Source: Dinoroseobacter sp049801095
GTDB lineage: Bacteria; Pseudomonadota; Alphaproteobacteria; Rhodobacterales; Rhodobacteraceae
Assembly (NCBI RefSeq): GCF_049801095.1
Contig: NZ_JBNAGH010000001.1
Location: forward strand, 372,001 to 436,000
Length of the DNA stretch: 64,000 bases
Direction: 5' to 3'
Positions 1 to 8,173 of the stretch are shown here, piece after piece; position 1 is the first letter of the stretch, and every line of letters begins with the position of its first letter. The notes beneath the pieces are model-generated. The model worked only from the letters and a program-made list of their open reading frames with translations. It had not been told where the DNA came from and did not search any database. A program made the position numbers and the translations under genes.

Positions 1-2
1 AG

Positions 3-458
3 ACCCTCTGGAGCGCTGAGATGAGCCAATATCTCTGCTATGACCGCTGCAAGGGGGAGCTGGTCCAGAGCCCCTCGATCGGTGGCATCCTCGCGGCCTT
101 TGCCCCGATCCCGAAGGCGCGCGCCGCAGCGCTCGTCCGCCGGATCGAAACCCTGGCCGGGAGCTGCAACTACCTGATCCCCAGCCATGATCCGACCCAC
201 CCGGAATTCGACGGGCTGCGCTACTGGCGCGGACCGGTCTGGCTGATCGTGAATTACATGGTCGCCGATGGCTTCGCCCGGGCGGGCGAGACCGAGATCA
301 TCCCGCGCATCATCAATGACTGCCTGCGGCTGATCGAGACCAGCGGTTTTGCCGAATACCACGACCCGATCACCGCCGAACCCTGTGGCGGGCCCCATTT
401 CACATGGACCGCCGCCATGGTGATCGAAATCCTCAACACCTACGAGCTTGCTGCATGA
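3..458 (+). CDS. Glycoside hydrolase, GH63/MGH1-like, C-terminal part (cut by window edge)
   Basis: The open frame enters from the left edge (first full codon at base 3) and ends at TGA 456-458, giving 151 visible residues. The fragment has motifs typical of the (alpha/alpha)6-barrel C-terminus of GH63-like and mannosylglycerate hydrolase-like glycosidases: FDGLRYWRGPVWLIVNYM, then EYHDP and CGGPHFTWTAAM near the end. These enzymes hydrolyse alpha-glucosides, alpha-mannosides or glycerate glycosides; the substrate cannot be told from this part. The stop overlaps the start of the sugar isomerase (ATGA), so the two are co-translated and probably work on the same released sugar. The internal ATG at 21 is not the true start, because the frame is open upstream of it. 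Confidence 0.8.
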   Translation, partial: TLWSAEMSQYLCYDRCKGELVQSPSIGGILAAFAPIPKARAAALVRRIETLAGSCNYLIPSHDPTHPEFDGLRYWRGPVWLIVNYMVADGFARAGETEIIPRIINDCLRLIETSGFAEYHDPITAEPCGGPHFTWTAAMVIEILNTYELAA

Positions 459-1138
459 AACGATCCCGCATCAACGAGGTTCTGACCGAGGGCGCAGCCT
501 TCATGGCCCGTCACGGCGTCGTCCTGCCGCCTTTTGCCGATTGGGAGCCAGAAGTGTTCCGCACCCGAACGGATCTCCACCGGATCACCGGCGCCCGGCT
601 CGGCTGGGACATCACCGATTACGGCGCGGGCCGGTTCGACGAGATGGGGCTGTTCCTCTTCACCCTGCGCAATGGGGAGCTTGCCAATCTCGAGCGCGGG
701 CGCGGCATGGTCTATGCCGAGAAGCTTCTGATCTCGCAGGCGGATCAGCTTTCACCCATGCACACCCATATCGTGAAAACCGAAGACATCATCAATCGCG
801 GCGGCGCAACGCTGGCGATCGAGCTTTATGGTTCGGATGATGAGGGCAATTTTGCCGAGGATCGCGGCGGCGAGGTGATCTGCGACGGGATCGCCCGCAG
901 CTTTGCCCCGGGTGAGGTCCTGAAACTGGCCCCGGGCGAGAGCATCACCCTGCAGCCGGGCGATTGGCATGCGTTCTGGGGGGATGGCGGGCCGGTCCTG
1001 ATCGGCGAGGTCTCGACGGTGAATGACGATCTGACCGACAACATCTTTCGCGAGCCCATCGGACGTTTTGCCGAGGTGATCGAAGACGAGCCGCCGATCC
1101 GCCTGCTGGTCTCGGATTACGACGGTTTGGCTAACTGA
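455..1138 (+). CDS. D-lyxose isomerase family cupin (DUF1498 type)
   Basis: 227 residues. It resembles D-lyxose/D-mannose isomerases, which interconvert an aldose and its ketose (D-lyxose/D-xylulose, D-mannose/D-fructose) in a metal-bearing cupin barrel. The likely metal ligands are H103, H105 and E110 (MHTHIVKTEDIINRGG) and H172 (QPGDWHAF). ATG 455 overlaps the glycosidase stop by 4 bases; an upstream in-frame start at 404 would lie inside that gene and is less likely. The 3' end overlaps the convergent LysR gene by 22 bases. The enzyme class is well supported; the true sugar is inferred. Confidence 0.85.
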   Translation: MKRSRINEVLTEGAAFMARHGVVLPPFADWEPEVFRTRTDLHRITGARLGWDITDYGAGRFDEMGLFLFTLRNGELANLERGRGMVYAEKLLISQADQLSPMHTHIVKTEDIINRGGATLAIELYGSDDEGNFAEDRGGEVICDGIARSFAPGEVLKLAPGESITLQPGDWHAFWGDGGPVLIGEVSTVNDDLTDNIFREPIGRFAEVIEDEPPIRLLVSDYDGLAN

Positions 1139-2025
1139 TCCACACAGGCCCCATGCTCCGCGAGGAACCGCACGAACAGCATCGTGAGGTTCTCGCGGCG
1201 CGACTGGTCCGGCCAGACCGCATAGATGCCGAGGGATTTCAGGGACCAATCCGGCAGGATATGGACCAGATCTCCCCGCTCGAACCCGCGACAGGCCAGA
1301 TGTTCGGGGATCGCCGTCACGCCGAGCCCCCGCGCCGAGAACTCATAAAGCGCATCGGCAGAGCTCACCGTGACATGGGACTGTCCGGTCACGGCGACCG
1401 TGCTGCCATCCGGGCCGGTCAGCTCGGTCTGGTCCGGGCGCACAGCGAAGCGGACCCAGTCCCAGCTCTCCAGGTCTCGCGGATGATCGGGCGTCGGGCG
1501 CGCCGCCGCATAGTCCGGGCTCGCCACAAGCAGCCGGTCCGCATCGCCGATCTTGCGGGTCAGATGCTCACTGTCGGACAGCCACCCGGCCCGGATCGCC
1601 ACGTCGAAATGATCCTTGATCAGATCATGCTGCTGGTCGGTGAAATAGAGCTCCAGCGCCACCTTGGGATAGGTCCGGCCAAACGCGGCCAGATCATCCA
1701 TCAGCGCCGTCTGGGTGATGAAGGCCGGAGCCGACACCCGCAGCGCCCCGGAGGGCTCCGTCGAGAGCGGGTTGATCGCATCGAGCCCGGTCTCGGCTGC
1801 CGCCAGCATCTCCTGTGCCTTGGCGTGGAGGATCTCGCCCTCCCGGGTCAGCGAAAGCTGCCGGGTCGAGCGATAGAGCAGCGTCACCCCGAGGTCCTTC
1901 TCCAGATCCGAGACCACCGAACTGACCCGCGACGGGGCGAGCCCCAGATGCAGGGCGGCCCCGCGAAAGGTCCCCTGATGCACCACGGTGGAGAAAATCG
2001 CGATGCTGCGCAGCTTGTCGATCAT
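1117..2025 (-). CDS. LysR-family transcriptional regulator
   Basis: 302 residues from ATG 2025 (IDKLRSIAIFSTVVHQGTF). An N-terminal winged helix-turn-helix covers about residues 1-60 (AALHLGLAPSRVSSVVSDLEKDLG), followed by a substrate-binding-like sensor domain, the normal LysR layout and length. It is divergent from the MBL hydrolase gene at 2179, so that cluster is the natural target. An upstream in-frame start at 2061 is possible but adds a tail not usual in the family. Its 3' end overlaps the sugar isomerase gene by 22 bases tail to tail. The inducer is unknown. Confidence 0.88.
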   Translation of the reverse strand: MIDKLRSIAIFSTVVHQGTFRGAALHLGLAPSRVSSVVSDLEKDLGVTLLYRSTRQLSLTREGEILHAKAQEMLAAAETGLDAINPLSTEPSGALRVSAPAFITQTALMDDLAAFGRTYPKVALELYFTDQQHDLIKDHFDVAIRAGWLSDSEHLTRKIGDADRLLVASPDYAAARPTPDHPRDLESWDWVRFAVRPDQTELTGPDGSTVAVTGQSHVTVSSADALYEFSARGLGVTAIPEHLACRGFERGDLVHILPDWSLKSLGIYAVWPDQSRRENLTMLFVRFLAEHGACVDQLAKPS

Positions 2026-2037
2026 TGTTCGCCTCAG

Positions 2038-2072
2038 CGGAATAGTTCGGTCCGCAATCACTGTCTAATCCG
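2038..2072. promoter_or_regulatory. Candidate LysR operator between divergent genes
   Basis: An imperfect inverted repeat, CGGAATAG (2038-2045) and CTAATCCG (2065-2072), 7 of 8 pairs with 19 bases between, lies 13 bases upstream of the LysR start and about 100 bases before the MBL gene. The place suits an autoregulated divergent LysR promoter. The call rests only on symmetry and position. Confidence 0.25.
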
Positions 2073-2178
2073 GAACGATCGCCGTCAATAGATTGCCCCC
2101 GAGGCGCCAGAGCCCGAGGCCCGCCGCGCCGCTGTTTCGACCTGTGACCCAGAACCGAACAAGATCGGAGTATCCGCG

Positions 2179-3072
2179 ATGACACAGACTTCCTCCCCCG
2201 CATTGTCCCGCCGGGACCTGCTGAAAGGCACGGCCCTCACCCTCGGGGCGGCAACGCTCCTGCGCAGTGCGCTCGTGCCCTCGACCGCCCGGGCCCAGGG
2301 CGCGCTGCCTCCGGGCACGGTGCATAGCTTTGCCACGGGCGGGGTGACCTTCCACACCTATGTGTCGCCGCCGCAAGCGGTGCATGTCACCTCCCATGTG
2401 GTGGAATTCGCGGACCAGCTTCTCGTGGTGGATGGCACCATGCTGCCCCCCACGGCGATGGAGGTCTCGGCCCTGATCCAGTCCACGGGCAAGCCCATTG
2501 CCATGGCCGTGCTCAGCCATGAGCATCCGGACCATTGGGGCGGCTCGCCGCTGATCGAGGGGGCCAGCTTTGCCACCCTGCCCCAGATCCGCGAGGCCGT
2601 GGCCGCCGAGGCCGCAGGCGGTCAGTTCGGCACGCCAACCAGCGTGCTGGAGGGCCCCGATCTCGAAATCGGGATGACCGAGATCTCTGGCGTGCCCGTG
2701 GAATTCCGCCATTACGAGAACAACGAAGCGCCGCATATGGTCGTCACCGTCCTGCCGGAGCAGAAAGTCGCGATCGTGCAGGATCTCGTCTATAACGGCG
2801 TGTTCTTCGCGCCCGGCATCGACCGCAAGAACTGGATCGCGACGCTGGAAAGCCTGCGCGATGATCCGGCCTTCGACACACTCCTCGTGGGTCATGGCCT
2901 GCCCACGACGCGCGGTGATCTCGACACGGCCATCGCCTATGTCACCAAGATGGATGAGGTGATCACCGCCGCCGCCACCCCGGACGAGGCCATCGCGGGC
3001 ATGAAGGCCGCCTTCCCGAGCTATGCGGGCGAGTTCCTGCTCTCGCTCATGCCCGAGTACTGGACGAAGTAA
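2179..3072 (+). CDS. Tat-exported metallo-beta-lactamase fold hydrolase
   Basis: 297 residues. The N-terminus has a twin-arginine signal (SRRDLLKGTAL, hydrophobic stretch, then STARAQ, cleavage near residue 38-40), so a folded metal-loaded enzyme is probably sent to the periplasm. The metal motif HxHxDH is intact at H114, H116, D118 and H119 (SHEHPDHWGG), with later ligand candidates in APHMVV, QDLVYN and VGHGLPT. MBL-fold enzymes hydrolyse lactams, lactones, thioesters or phosphoesters; nothing here fixes the substrate. First gene of a rightward cluster with two SnoaL-like proteins and a flavoprotein, divergent from the LysR gene. Confidence 0.85.
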   Translation: MTQTSSPALSRRDLLKGTALTLGAATLLRSALVPSTARAQGALPPGTVHSFATGGVTFHTYVSPPQAVHVTSHVVEFADQLLVVDGTMLPPTAMEVSALIQSTGKPIAMAVLSHEHPDHWGGSPLIEGASFATLPQIREAVAAEAAGGQFGTPTSVLEGPDLEIGMTEISGVPVEFRHYENNEAPHMVVTVLPEQKVAIVQDLVYNGVFFAPGIDRKNWIATLESLRDDPAFDTLLVGHGLPTTRGDLDTAIAYVTKMDEVITAAATPDEAIAGMKAAFPSYAGEFLLSLMPEYWTK

Positions 3073-3092
3073 CCCCGGCCCCCTTGACCCAC

Positions 3093-3115
3093 CCGGGCCA
3101 GAGGGTCTGGCCCGG
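3093..3115 (+). other. Perfect hairpin between MBL and SnoaL-like genes
   Basis: CCGGGCCAGA, loop GGG, TCTGGCCCGG: a perfect 10-pair stem 20 bases after the MBL stop and 27 bases before the next start. No T-run follows, so it is more likely an mRNA-stabilising or partial-termination structure than a full terminator. Confidence 0.5.
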
Positions 3116-3141
3116 ACCACCCCTCACATGCGGAGATCCCC

Positions 3142-3636
3142 ATGCATCGAAGAACCCTCATCAAGACCACCCTTGGCGCCGCGCTCGCCATGAGCCTCGC
3201 CTCCCAGGCCAGCGCGCAGGCGATGGACGCCGCATCCCAGGCCAGCTTTGACACGGTCATGGCCTTCATGGGCGCCATGGGCAGCGGCGATATGGAGGCG
3301 ATGTCCGCCCTCATGGCCGATGACATGGTTTGGCACAATGAAGGCGATACCAGCCTGCCCTGGATCGGTGAAACCGTTGGCAAGGCAGCGATTTTCGAGT
3401 TCCTCGGCGTGTTCTCGGCCAATCTGCAGGTGACGAAATGGGAAAATCAGGATGCGTTCGCCTCGGGCGATACCGTGGCCGTCTTTGGCCGCATGAACGG
3501 CATCACGACCCATTCCGGCAAGGAAACCGGTGAGTTCACCTTTGCCCTGCGCGCCAAGGTGCGCGACGGTCAGGTGGTGCTTTGGAACTGGTTCGAGGAC
3601 AGCTTCGCGCTCAGCCAAGCCTATCACGGCAAGTAA
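3142..3636 (+). CDS. Exported SnoaL-like (NTF2 fold) protein
   Basis: 164 residues. An N-terminal signal with a twin-arginine-like start (MHRRTLIKTTLG) and cleavage near ASAQA is followed by one SnoaL/NTF2-like domain (SFDTVMAFMGAMGSGDMEAMSALMADDMVWHNEGDT...). These cone-shaped alpha+beta domains act as small enzymes (isomerase, hydrolase) or binding proteins. No catalytic residues can be assigned. It is 12 bases upstream of a second, two-domain SnoaL-like gene and shares the exported character of the MBL protein before it. Confidence 0.75.
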   Translation: MHRRTLIKTTLGAALAMSLASQASAQAMDAASQASFDTVMAFMGAMGSGDMEAMSALMADDMVWHNEGDTSLPWIGETVGKAAIFEFLGVFSANLQVTKWENQDAFASGDTVAVFGRMNGITTHSGKETGEFTFALRAKVRDGQVVLWNWFEDSFALSQAYHGK

Positions 3637-3648
3637 GGAGAGCAGGAC

Positions 3649-4416
3649 ATGGGCAAAGGGCTTGAGAACGTGCATCGGATCTATCTCGAGGGGATCGCGG
3701 GCGGCAATGCGCGCGCCGCGGTCGAGGCCTATACCGGGCACCGCTACACCCAGCATTCCACCGGCGTGGGCGATGGGGTCGAGGGGTTTCTGGCGTTCTT
3801 CGAGCCCTTTGTCGCCCGCAACCCCAAGCGCGACATCGAAATCATCCGCAGCTTCGAGGACGGGCCATGGGTGTTCTGCCACGCTTATCAGTCCCTCAAT
3901 GACGGAGCGGCGCGCTGGGTGACGATGGACATGTTCTACACCGATCCCGAGGGCCTGATCCTTGAGCATTGGGATACGATCGCAGCCTATGAGCCGGAGA
4001 TCGCCTCGGGCGAGGATATGGTGCAAGGCGCGCGCGCGGTCGACCTGGATGCGGACGCGGCCGCGAACAAGGCGCTGGTGCTCGAATACACCAAGCAGGT
4101 CCGACAGGAGCGTCGCTTTGACAAGATCGGCAGATTTGTCGCCGACAGCCTGATCCAGCACGCGCCGGGCATCGGGGCGGGGCGCGACGCGCTCGCAGGC
4201 TGGCTCGCCTCCGACGCCGCCGGACATTACGAGATGCTGTTCCAGATCCTCGGTCAGGGCGACTTCGTCATGACCTATGGCAAGCGTCACGCTTCGGGCA
4301 AGGATATCGCGGTGTTCGATCTCTACCGCGTGGCCGAGGGCAAGATCGTCGAGCATTGGATGAACGCCGAAGAGATCAGCCCGCGCGAAGCCTGGGGCAA
4401 TTCCGGCAAATTCTGA
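3649..4416 (+). CDS. Tandem two-domain SnoaL-like (NTF2 fold) protein
   Basis: 255 residues with no signal peptide, about twice a single SnoaL domain. The two halves look alike: residues 1-120 (YLEGIAGGNARAAVEAYTGHRYTQHSTGVGDG...ILEHWDTIAAY) and 140-250 (YTKQVRQERRFDKIGRFVADSLIQHAPGIGAG...IVEHWMNAEE). Each half ends with a matching EHW motif, which supports duplication within the gene. Similar proteins are often annotated nuclear transport factor 2 family. It lies 12 bases after the exported SnoaL-like gene and 22 before the flavoprotein gene, so one transcript is likely. Function unknown. Confidence 0.75.
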   Translation: MGKGLENVHRIYLEGIAGGNARAAVEAYTGHRYTQHSTGVGDGVEGFLAFFEPFVARNPKRDIEIIRSFEDGPWVFCHAYQSLNDGAARWVTMDMFYTDPEGLILEHWDTIAAYEPEIASGEDMVQGARAVDLDADAAANKALVLEYTKQVRQERRFDKIGRFVADSLIQHAPGIGAGRDALAGWLASDAAGHYEMLFQILGQGDFVMTYGKRHASGKDIAVFDLYRVAEGKIVEHWMNAEEISPREAWGNSGKF

Positions 4417-4438
4417 GAGCAGTGAGGGGACAGGACAG

Positions 4439-5254
4439 ATGGGTCTCATGAGTGGATTGAAACAGGTGGTGCAGCAGGTGGCGAAACGGCACGGCCCTCG
4501 GGTCCTGACGGTGCAGAGCGCGGGCCGCTTGACCCCGAACATGATCCGCGTGGTCTTCGCAGGGCCGGAGCTCGACGGGTTCCCCGAGGGACGCGCGGGC
4601 GGGAACTGCAAGCTCCTGATCCCCGAGCCGGGCGAGGACCGGGATCGCTTCGTTGCGCGGCTGGCCGAAGGACCCGCCCCGGTGAAGCGGACCTATACGG
4701 TGCGCGCCTATGACCCCGTGCAGGAGGCGCTGACCATTGATTTCGTCGCCCATGGGGAGGAAGGCCCCGCCTCACGCTGGGCAAGCCATGCCAAACCCGG
4801 CGACTTCCTCGGTTTCGCAGGTCCCAGCACACCCAAAATCGCCCATTTCGAGGCGGATTGGTATTTGGTGGCCGCCGACCTCTCGGCCCTGCCGGTTGCC
4901 GCCGCCGCGCTGGAGGCCATGCCGCGCGATGCCAAGGGCGTGGCGATTTTCGAGATCACCTCCCCCGAGGACCGGCAGCAAATCGAGATGCCCGAAGGGA
5001 TCGAGACCCATTGGCTCATCCATCCAGACCCTCACAGCGCCTCAACCGCGCAGGAGGAACTGATCCGGCGTCTCAAATGGCCCGACGGGCGCGTGCAGAC
5101 CTGCATTGCCGGGGAAAGCGGCGTGATCCGCCCCCTGCGCGCCTTCGTCACCCAGGAAAAATCCGTGCCACGCAAGGACGCCTATATCTCCGGCTATTGG
5201 AAGATCGGGTTGGTTGAGGATGAGCACCAGAAGGTAAAACGCGCCGAAGGCTGA
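4439..5254 (+). CDS. Siderophore-interacting protein (FAD/NAD(P)H ferric reductase family)
   Basis: 271 residues. Layout of the ViuB/SIP family: N-terminal FAD-binding barrel (about 20-130) with the flavin motif RTYT at 84-87 (VKRTYTVRAYDP), then a C-terminal NAD(P)-binding SIP domain ending in DAYISGYWKIG. Family members reduce ferric siderophores in the cytoplasm. No siderophore transport or synthesis gene is nearby, and the gene sits with an MBL hydrolase and SnoaL-like proteins, so it may reduce another metal chelate or simply supply electrons. Convergent with the GNAT gene at 5264. Confidence 0.85.
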   Translation: MGLMSGLKQVVQQVAKRHGPRVLTVQSAGRLTPNMIRVVFAGPELDGFPEGRAGGNCKLLIPEPGEDRDRFVARLAEGPAPVKRTYTVRAYDPVQEALTIDFVAHGEEGPASRWASHAKPGDFLGFAGPSTPKIAHFEADWYLVAADLSALPVAAAALEAMPRDAKGVAIFEITSPEDRQQIEMPEGIETHWLIHPDPHSASTAQEELIRRLKWPDGRVQTCIAGESGVIRPLRAFVTQEKSVPRKDAYISGYWKIGLVEDEHQKVKRAEG

Positions 5255-5263
5255 CCGCCCTGC

Positions 5264-5770
5264 TCAGCCGGAGCCCGTCATGATCTCAAAACTGCGCGCA
5301 TGGGGCATCCAGGCGGGTGGCGGATCGGGCAGCGGTCGCGCGCCCAGCCGTGCCGCCAGCCGGAGGGAGGCGTGATTGTCCCGATCCAACCGGATCAGCA
5401 TGCGCGTCAAGCCCAGCTGGGGCGCGATCCGCGCGAGAAAGGCCCGAGCGGCCTCGGTCGCATAGCCCTGCCCCTCGCTCTCCGCACGCCACAGGGTCCA
5501 GGTCATCTCAGGCGGTTCCGCCGCGTCAAGCTGCAACGCCCCCACATGACCAAGCTGGGCGCCGGTCGCGGTCTCGTGAAAAACCAGCCGCCCGAACCCG
5601 CGCAGGGTCCAATGCCCTGCCATGGCGGAGAGCTTTTCGAACGCCTGAACCGTGCTGAAGGGCCCGCCCACAAAGCGGGCCCGCGGAGACCTGCAATAGG
5701 CGGTATAAGGCGCGAGATCCCGCACCTCCGGCAGCCGAAGGGTCAGCCGCTCGGTCGTAATCGGGGTCAC
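5264..5770 (-). CDS. GNAT N-acetyltransferase (RimJ/RimL type)
   Basis: 168 residues from GTG 5770 (TPITTERLTLRLPEVRD), with a purine-rich AGGGCAGG just upstream. It has the opening TERLTLR of RimJ/RimL-like acetyltransferases and the acetyl-CoA loop region (EGQGYATEAARAFLARIA, then NHASLRLAARLGAR). It begins 12 bases after the phnM stop and is probably co-transcribed with it. PhnO in enterobacterial phn operons is an acetyltransferase acting on aminoalkylphosphonates, so a similar role is possible, but this sequence looks like a generic RimJ-type enzyme. Confidence 0.8.
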   Translation of the reverse strand: MTPITTERLTLRLPEVRDLAPYTAYCRSPRARFVGGPFSTVQAFEKLSAMAGHWTLRGFGRLVFHETATGAQLGHVGALQLDAAEPPEMTWTLWRAESEGQGYATEAARAFLARIAPQLGLTRMLIRLDRDNHASLRLAARLGARPLPDPPPAWMPHARSFEIMTGSG

Positions 5771-5782
5771 AGCGGCCTGCCC

Positions 5783-6931
5783 TCAGCCGACGCGCGCCCC
5801 GCGTGACCAAACCCCACGGATCAGCGGTGTGCCCTCGGGCGCGCGCACCCGCAGCACATCGCCCCGCAGGCCCAGCTCCAGCGCGCCGCGATCGCTGAGC
5901 TTGGCCGCCAGCGCCGCATTGCGCGACACGCAGGCCACCGCACGGGGCAGATCCTGCCAAAGCTCGGCCAGACGGAAGGTCGAGAGCAGGAGCGCCGAAG
6001 GCACGTAATCGGACGAAACGATATCGAGAAGGCCAGCCTCCGCCAGTTCCAAGGCCGAGACATTCCCGGAATGGGACCCGCCCCGGATGATGTTTGGCGC
6101 GCCCATCATCACGGCGATCCCCTCCGCCCGGCAAGCCTCTGCGGCCTCCACGGTCGTCGGAAACTCCGCGAACTGCACCCCATTGGCCTTGGAGGTCGCC
6201 ACATGATCCGCCGTGGTGTCGTCATGGCTGGCCAGGGCCGCACCCAGACGGGCGGCCTCGACCACCGCACCGGCCTCATGCTTGGCGCCATAGAGCTGCT
6301 GCAGCTCAATGAGATTGGCCATGTGCTCGACGAACTCCGCCTCGGTCATGCCCCGCTTTTTCGAGACATAGGTCCGCAGGGCCGAGACATCGCGGAATTG
6401 CCGCTGCCCAGGCGTGTGATCCATCAGGCTGACAATGCCGATCCGGTCATCTGCGCCGAACGCGGCCAGCTCCTCCAGCAGCGTCTCGGAGCAGACCTCC
6501 GCCCGCAGGTGGATGAAATGGCTGATCTTGAACATGCCATCGGCCCGGGCCCGCAAGAGCTCATCCGCGAGCCTGCGCGCATAGGGCTTGTAGCCGGACT
6601 TGGAATTGTGGATCGAGCCGACACGCAGCGCATCGAACACCGTGGTGATGCCGGTCGAGGCGAGCTCCGCGTCATGGGCGATCAGCGCAGGCAGATGGGG
6701 CCAACCCACCTCCGGGCGCGGCTCGATATGCCGCTCCAGATTGTCCGTATGGAGCTCAACCAGACCGGGCAGCACATAGTCGCCTCCGCAATCCACGGCC
6801 CCCGGCGGCACCGCATCGCCCTCGGCCAGGGCGGTGATCACCCCTTGGGTGATTTCGACCGCACCACGCTGGACGCGATCGGGCAGGACAAGCTGCGCGT
6901 TGGCAAGGCAAACGGAGTCTGCCATGGACAT
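5783..6931 (-). CDS. phnM: Alpha-D-ribose 1-methylphosphonate 5-triphosphate diphosphatase
   Basis: 382 residues from ATG 6931. PhnM of the amidohydrolase superfamily removes pyrophosphate from ribose methylphosphonate triphosphate, giving the substrate of the C-P lyase core. The signature metal motif HTDNLERH is present near residues 61-68, followed by FDALRVGS, HFIHLRAEV, SHDDTTADHV and GAPNIIRGGSHSGN, all typical of PhnM. An ATG at 6976 would add 15 residues but would overlap the divergent DUF1045 start at 6975, so the inner start is preferred. It is split from phnGHIJKL by the DUF1045 gene on the other strand. Confidence 0.93.
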   Translation of the reverse strand: MSMADSVCLANAQLVLPDRVQRGAVEITQGVITALAEGDAVPPGAVDCGGDYVLPGLVELHTDNLERHIEPRPEVGWPHLPALIAHDAELASTGITTVFDALRVGSIHNSKSGYKPYARRLADELLRARADGMFKISHFIHLRAEVCSETLLEELAAFGADDRIGIVSLMDHTPGQRQFRDVSALRTYVSKKRGMTEAEFVEHMANLIELQQLYGAKHEAGAVVEAARLGAALASHDDTTADHVATSKANGVQFAEFPTTVEAAEACRAEGIAVMMGAPNIIRGGSHSGNVSALELAEAGLLDIVSSDYVPSALLLSTFRLAELWQDLPRAVACVSRNAALAAKLSDRGALELGLRGDVLRVRAPEGTPLIRGVWSRGARVG

Positions 6932-6974
6932 GTCATATCCGTCAGTCACAAGGCTGGGCACGAAAGGGGAGTTC

Positions 6975-7646
6975 ATGGGGCATTCTCGATTTGCAGTCTA
7001 TTACATAGCCCCCGAGGGGGAGCTGGCGAGGTTCGGCGCGCAATGGCTGGGCTGGGATGTGATCGCCGGGGCGGCAGCGGATCCCCTGCCCATCGCAGGT
7101 CGGGATGACGTGACCATGACACCGCGGAAATACGGCTTCCATGGCACGCTGAAACCGCCCTTTCGGCTGGCCGAGGGCACCGATCCGGACGGGTTGAAAG
7201 CCGCCGTTTCGGGTTTGGCCGCGCGTCTGCCTGCGGCCCGCTGCGACGGGCTTGGATTGACGCGGCTCGGGCGGTTTCTCGCCCTGACGCCGCTGGGGGA
7301 GACCGAGGCCCTGTCGCATCTGGCGGCGTCTTGCGTGACCGACCTCGACGACTTTCGCGCGCCTGCAAGCCCGGAGGAGCTGGCCAAGCGCCGCGGCGCG
7401 GGGCTGAGCCCGGCGCAGGAGGCGAACCTTGTGGCCTGGGGCTATCCATATGTGCGCGATCAGTTCCGGTTTCACCTGACCCTGACCGGGCGGCTCCCGA
7501 AACCGGACCTGCCCCATTGGGAGGCTGTGTTGCAGGCCGCCCTGCCACCGCTGCCCGCGCCCTTCGTGATCAACAGCCTTGGCCTTGTGGGCGAGCGGCC
7601 CGATGGCAGGTTCGAGCTGATCCACCGCTACGCCCTCACCGGTTGA
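6975..7646 (+). CDS. DUF1045 phosphonate-metabolism protein, 2H phosphoesterase type
   Basis: 223 residues from ATG 6975 (GHSRFAVYYIAPEGELARFG), preceded by GGGGAG. The family is linked to C-P lyase loci. Two HxT motifs, H56-G-T58 (KYGFHGTLKPPF) and H167-L-T169 (FRFHLTLTGRL), are the signature of 2H phosphoesterases, which open cyclic phosphodiesters. The C-P lyase pathway makes a 5-phosphoribosyl 1,2-cyclic phosphate normally opened by PhnP, and no phnP is seen here, so this protein is a good candidate for that step (inference). It is divergent from phnM and its 3' end overlaps convergent phnN by 19 bases. Confidence 0.88.
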   Translation: MGHSRFAVYYIAPEGELARFGAQWLGWDVIAGAAADPLPIAGRDDVTMTPRKYGFHGTLKPPFRLAEGTDPDGLKAAVSGLAARLPAARCDGLGLTRLGRFLALTPLGETEALSHLAASCVTDLDDFRAPASPEELAKRRGAGLSPAQEANLVAWGYPYVRDQFRFHLTLTGRLPKPDLPHWEAVLQAALPPLPAPFVINSLGLVGERPDGRFELIHRYALTG

Positions 7647-8173
7647 AGCGCAGCGTGGGCGCGCGCCACGGTCTCGGTCAGCGCGCCATCATTGCCGATC
7701 GTGACCACGTCGAGCCCCGGTGGCAGCGCCTTGCCCGCCTGCGCCAGACGCGCAGCGATGACCTCTGGCGTCTCACGTCCCCGGGCCGCCAGACGTGCGG
7801 CCAGCGTCTCGGGCGTCGCCATCAGGTTCAGAACCGTCAGCGCCGGAAAGACCTGCGCCGCCTCGTGGAGCGCGCCGCGCGAGAAATTGGCGAGGCAGAC
7901 ATGGCCCGCGCGGACCTGATCCAGCGCATCCACCGGGATGCCATAGCGCAGGGTATGGGCGCCCCAATGGACGCAGAACGCCCCTTCGGCCACCATCTGG
8001 TCAAAGCGGGCCGGTGTGACCGCCTCATAGTCCTCGCCGCCGAGATCCGGCGCGCGGGTGATCACCCGGCGCTGCAGCCTCAGCGCGGGCCAGGCCGCAA
8101 CGAGCCCGGCCATGACGCTGTCCTTGCCCACCCCGGACGGGCCAACCACCGCGATGAGGCGCCCCGCACTCAT
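7628..8173 (-). CDS. phnN: Ribose 1,5-bisphosphate phosphokinase
   Basis: 181 residues from ATG 8173 (SAGRLIAVVGPSGVGKDS). PhnN uses ATP to turn ribose 1,5-bisphosphate into PRPP, the exit of the C-P lyase pathway. The P-loop GPSGVGKD near residues 10-17 replaces the usual GKS/T with GKD, as is usual in PhnN; the rest resembles guanylate kinases (VITRAP, CVHWGAHTLRYGIP). The start forms an ATGA overlap with the phnL stop; an upstream ATG at 8182 is less likely. Last gene of the leftward C-P lyase operon. Confidence 0.92.
   Translation of the reverse strand: MSAGRLIAVVGPSGVGKDSVMAGLVAAWPALRLQRRVITRAPDLGGEDYEAVTPARFDQMVAEGAFCVHWGAHTLRYGIPVDALDQVRAGHVCLANFSRGALHEAAQVFPALTVLNLMATPETLAARLAARGRETPEVIAARLAQAGKALPPGLDVVTIGNDGALTETVARAHAALQPVRA

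Noticed and set aside
2179..3072. MBL-fold protein as the missing PhnP
   Set aside because: It carries a Tat signal and belongs to another cluster; PhnP acts in the cytoplasm. The DUF1045 protein is the better candidate.
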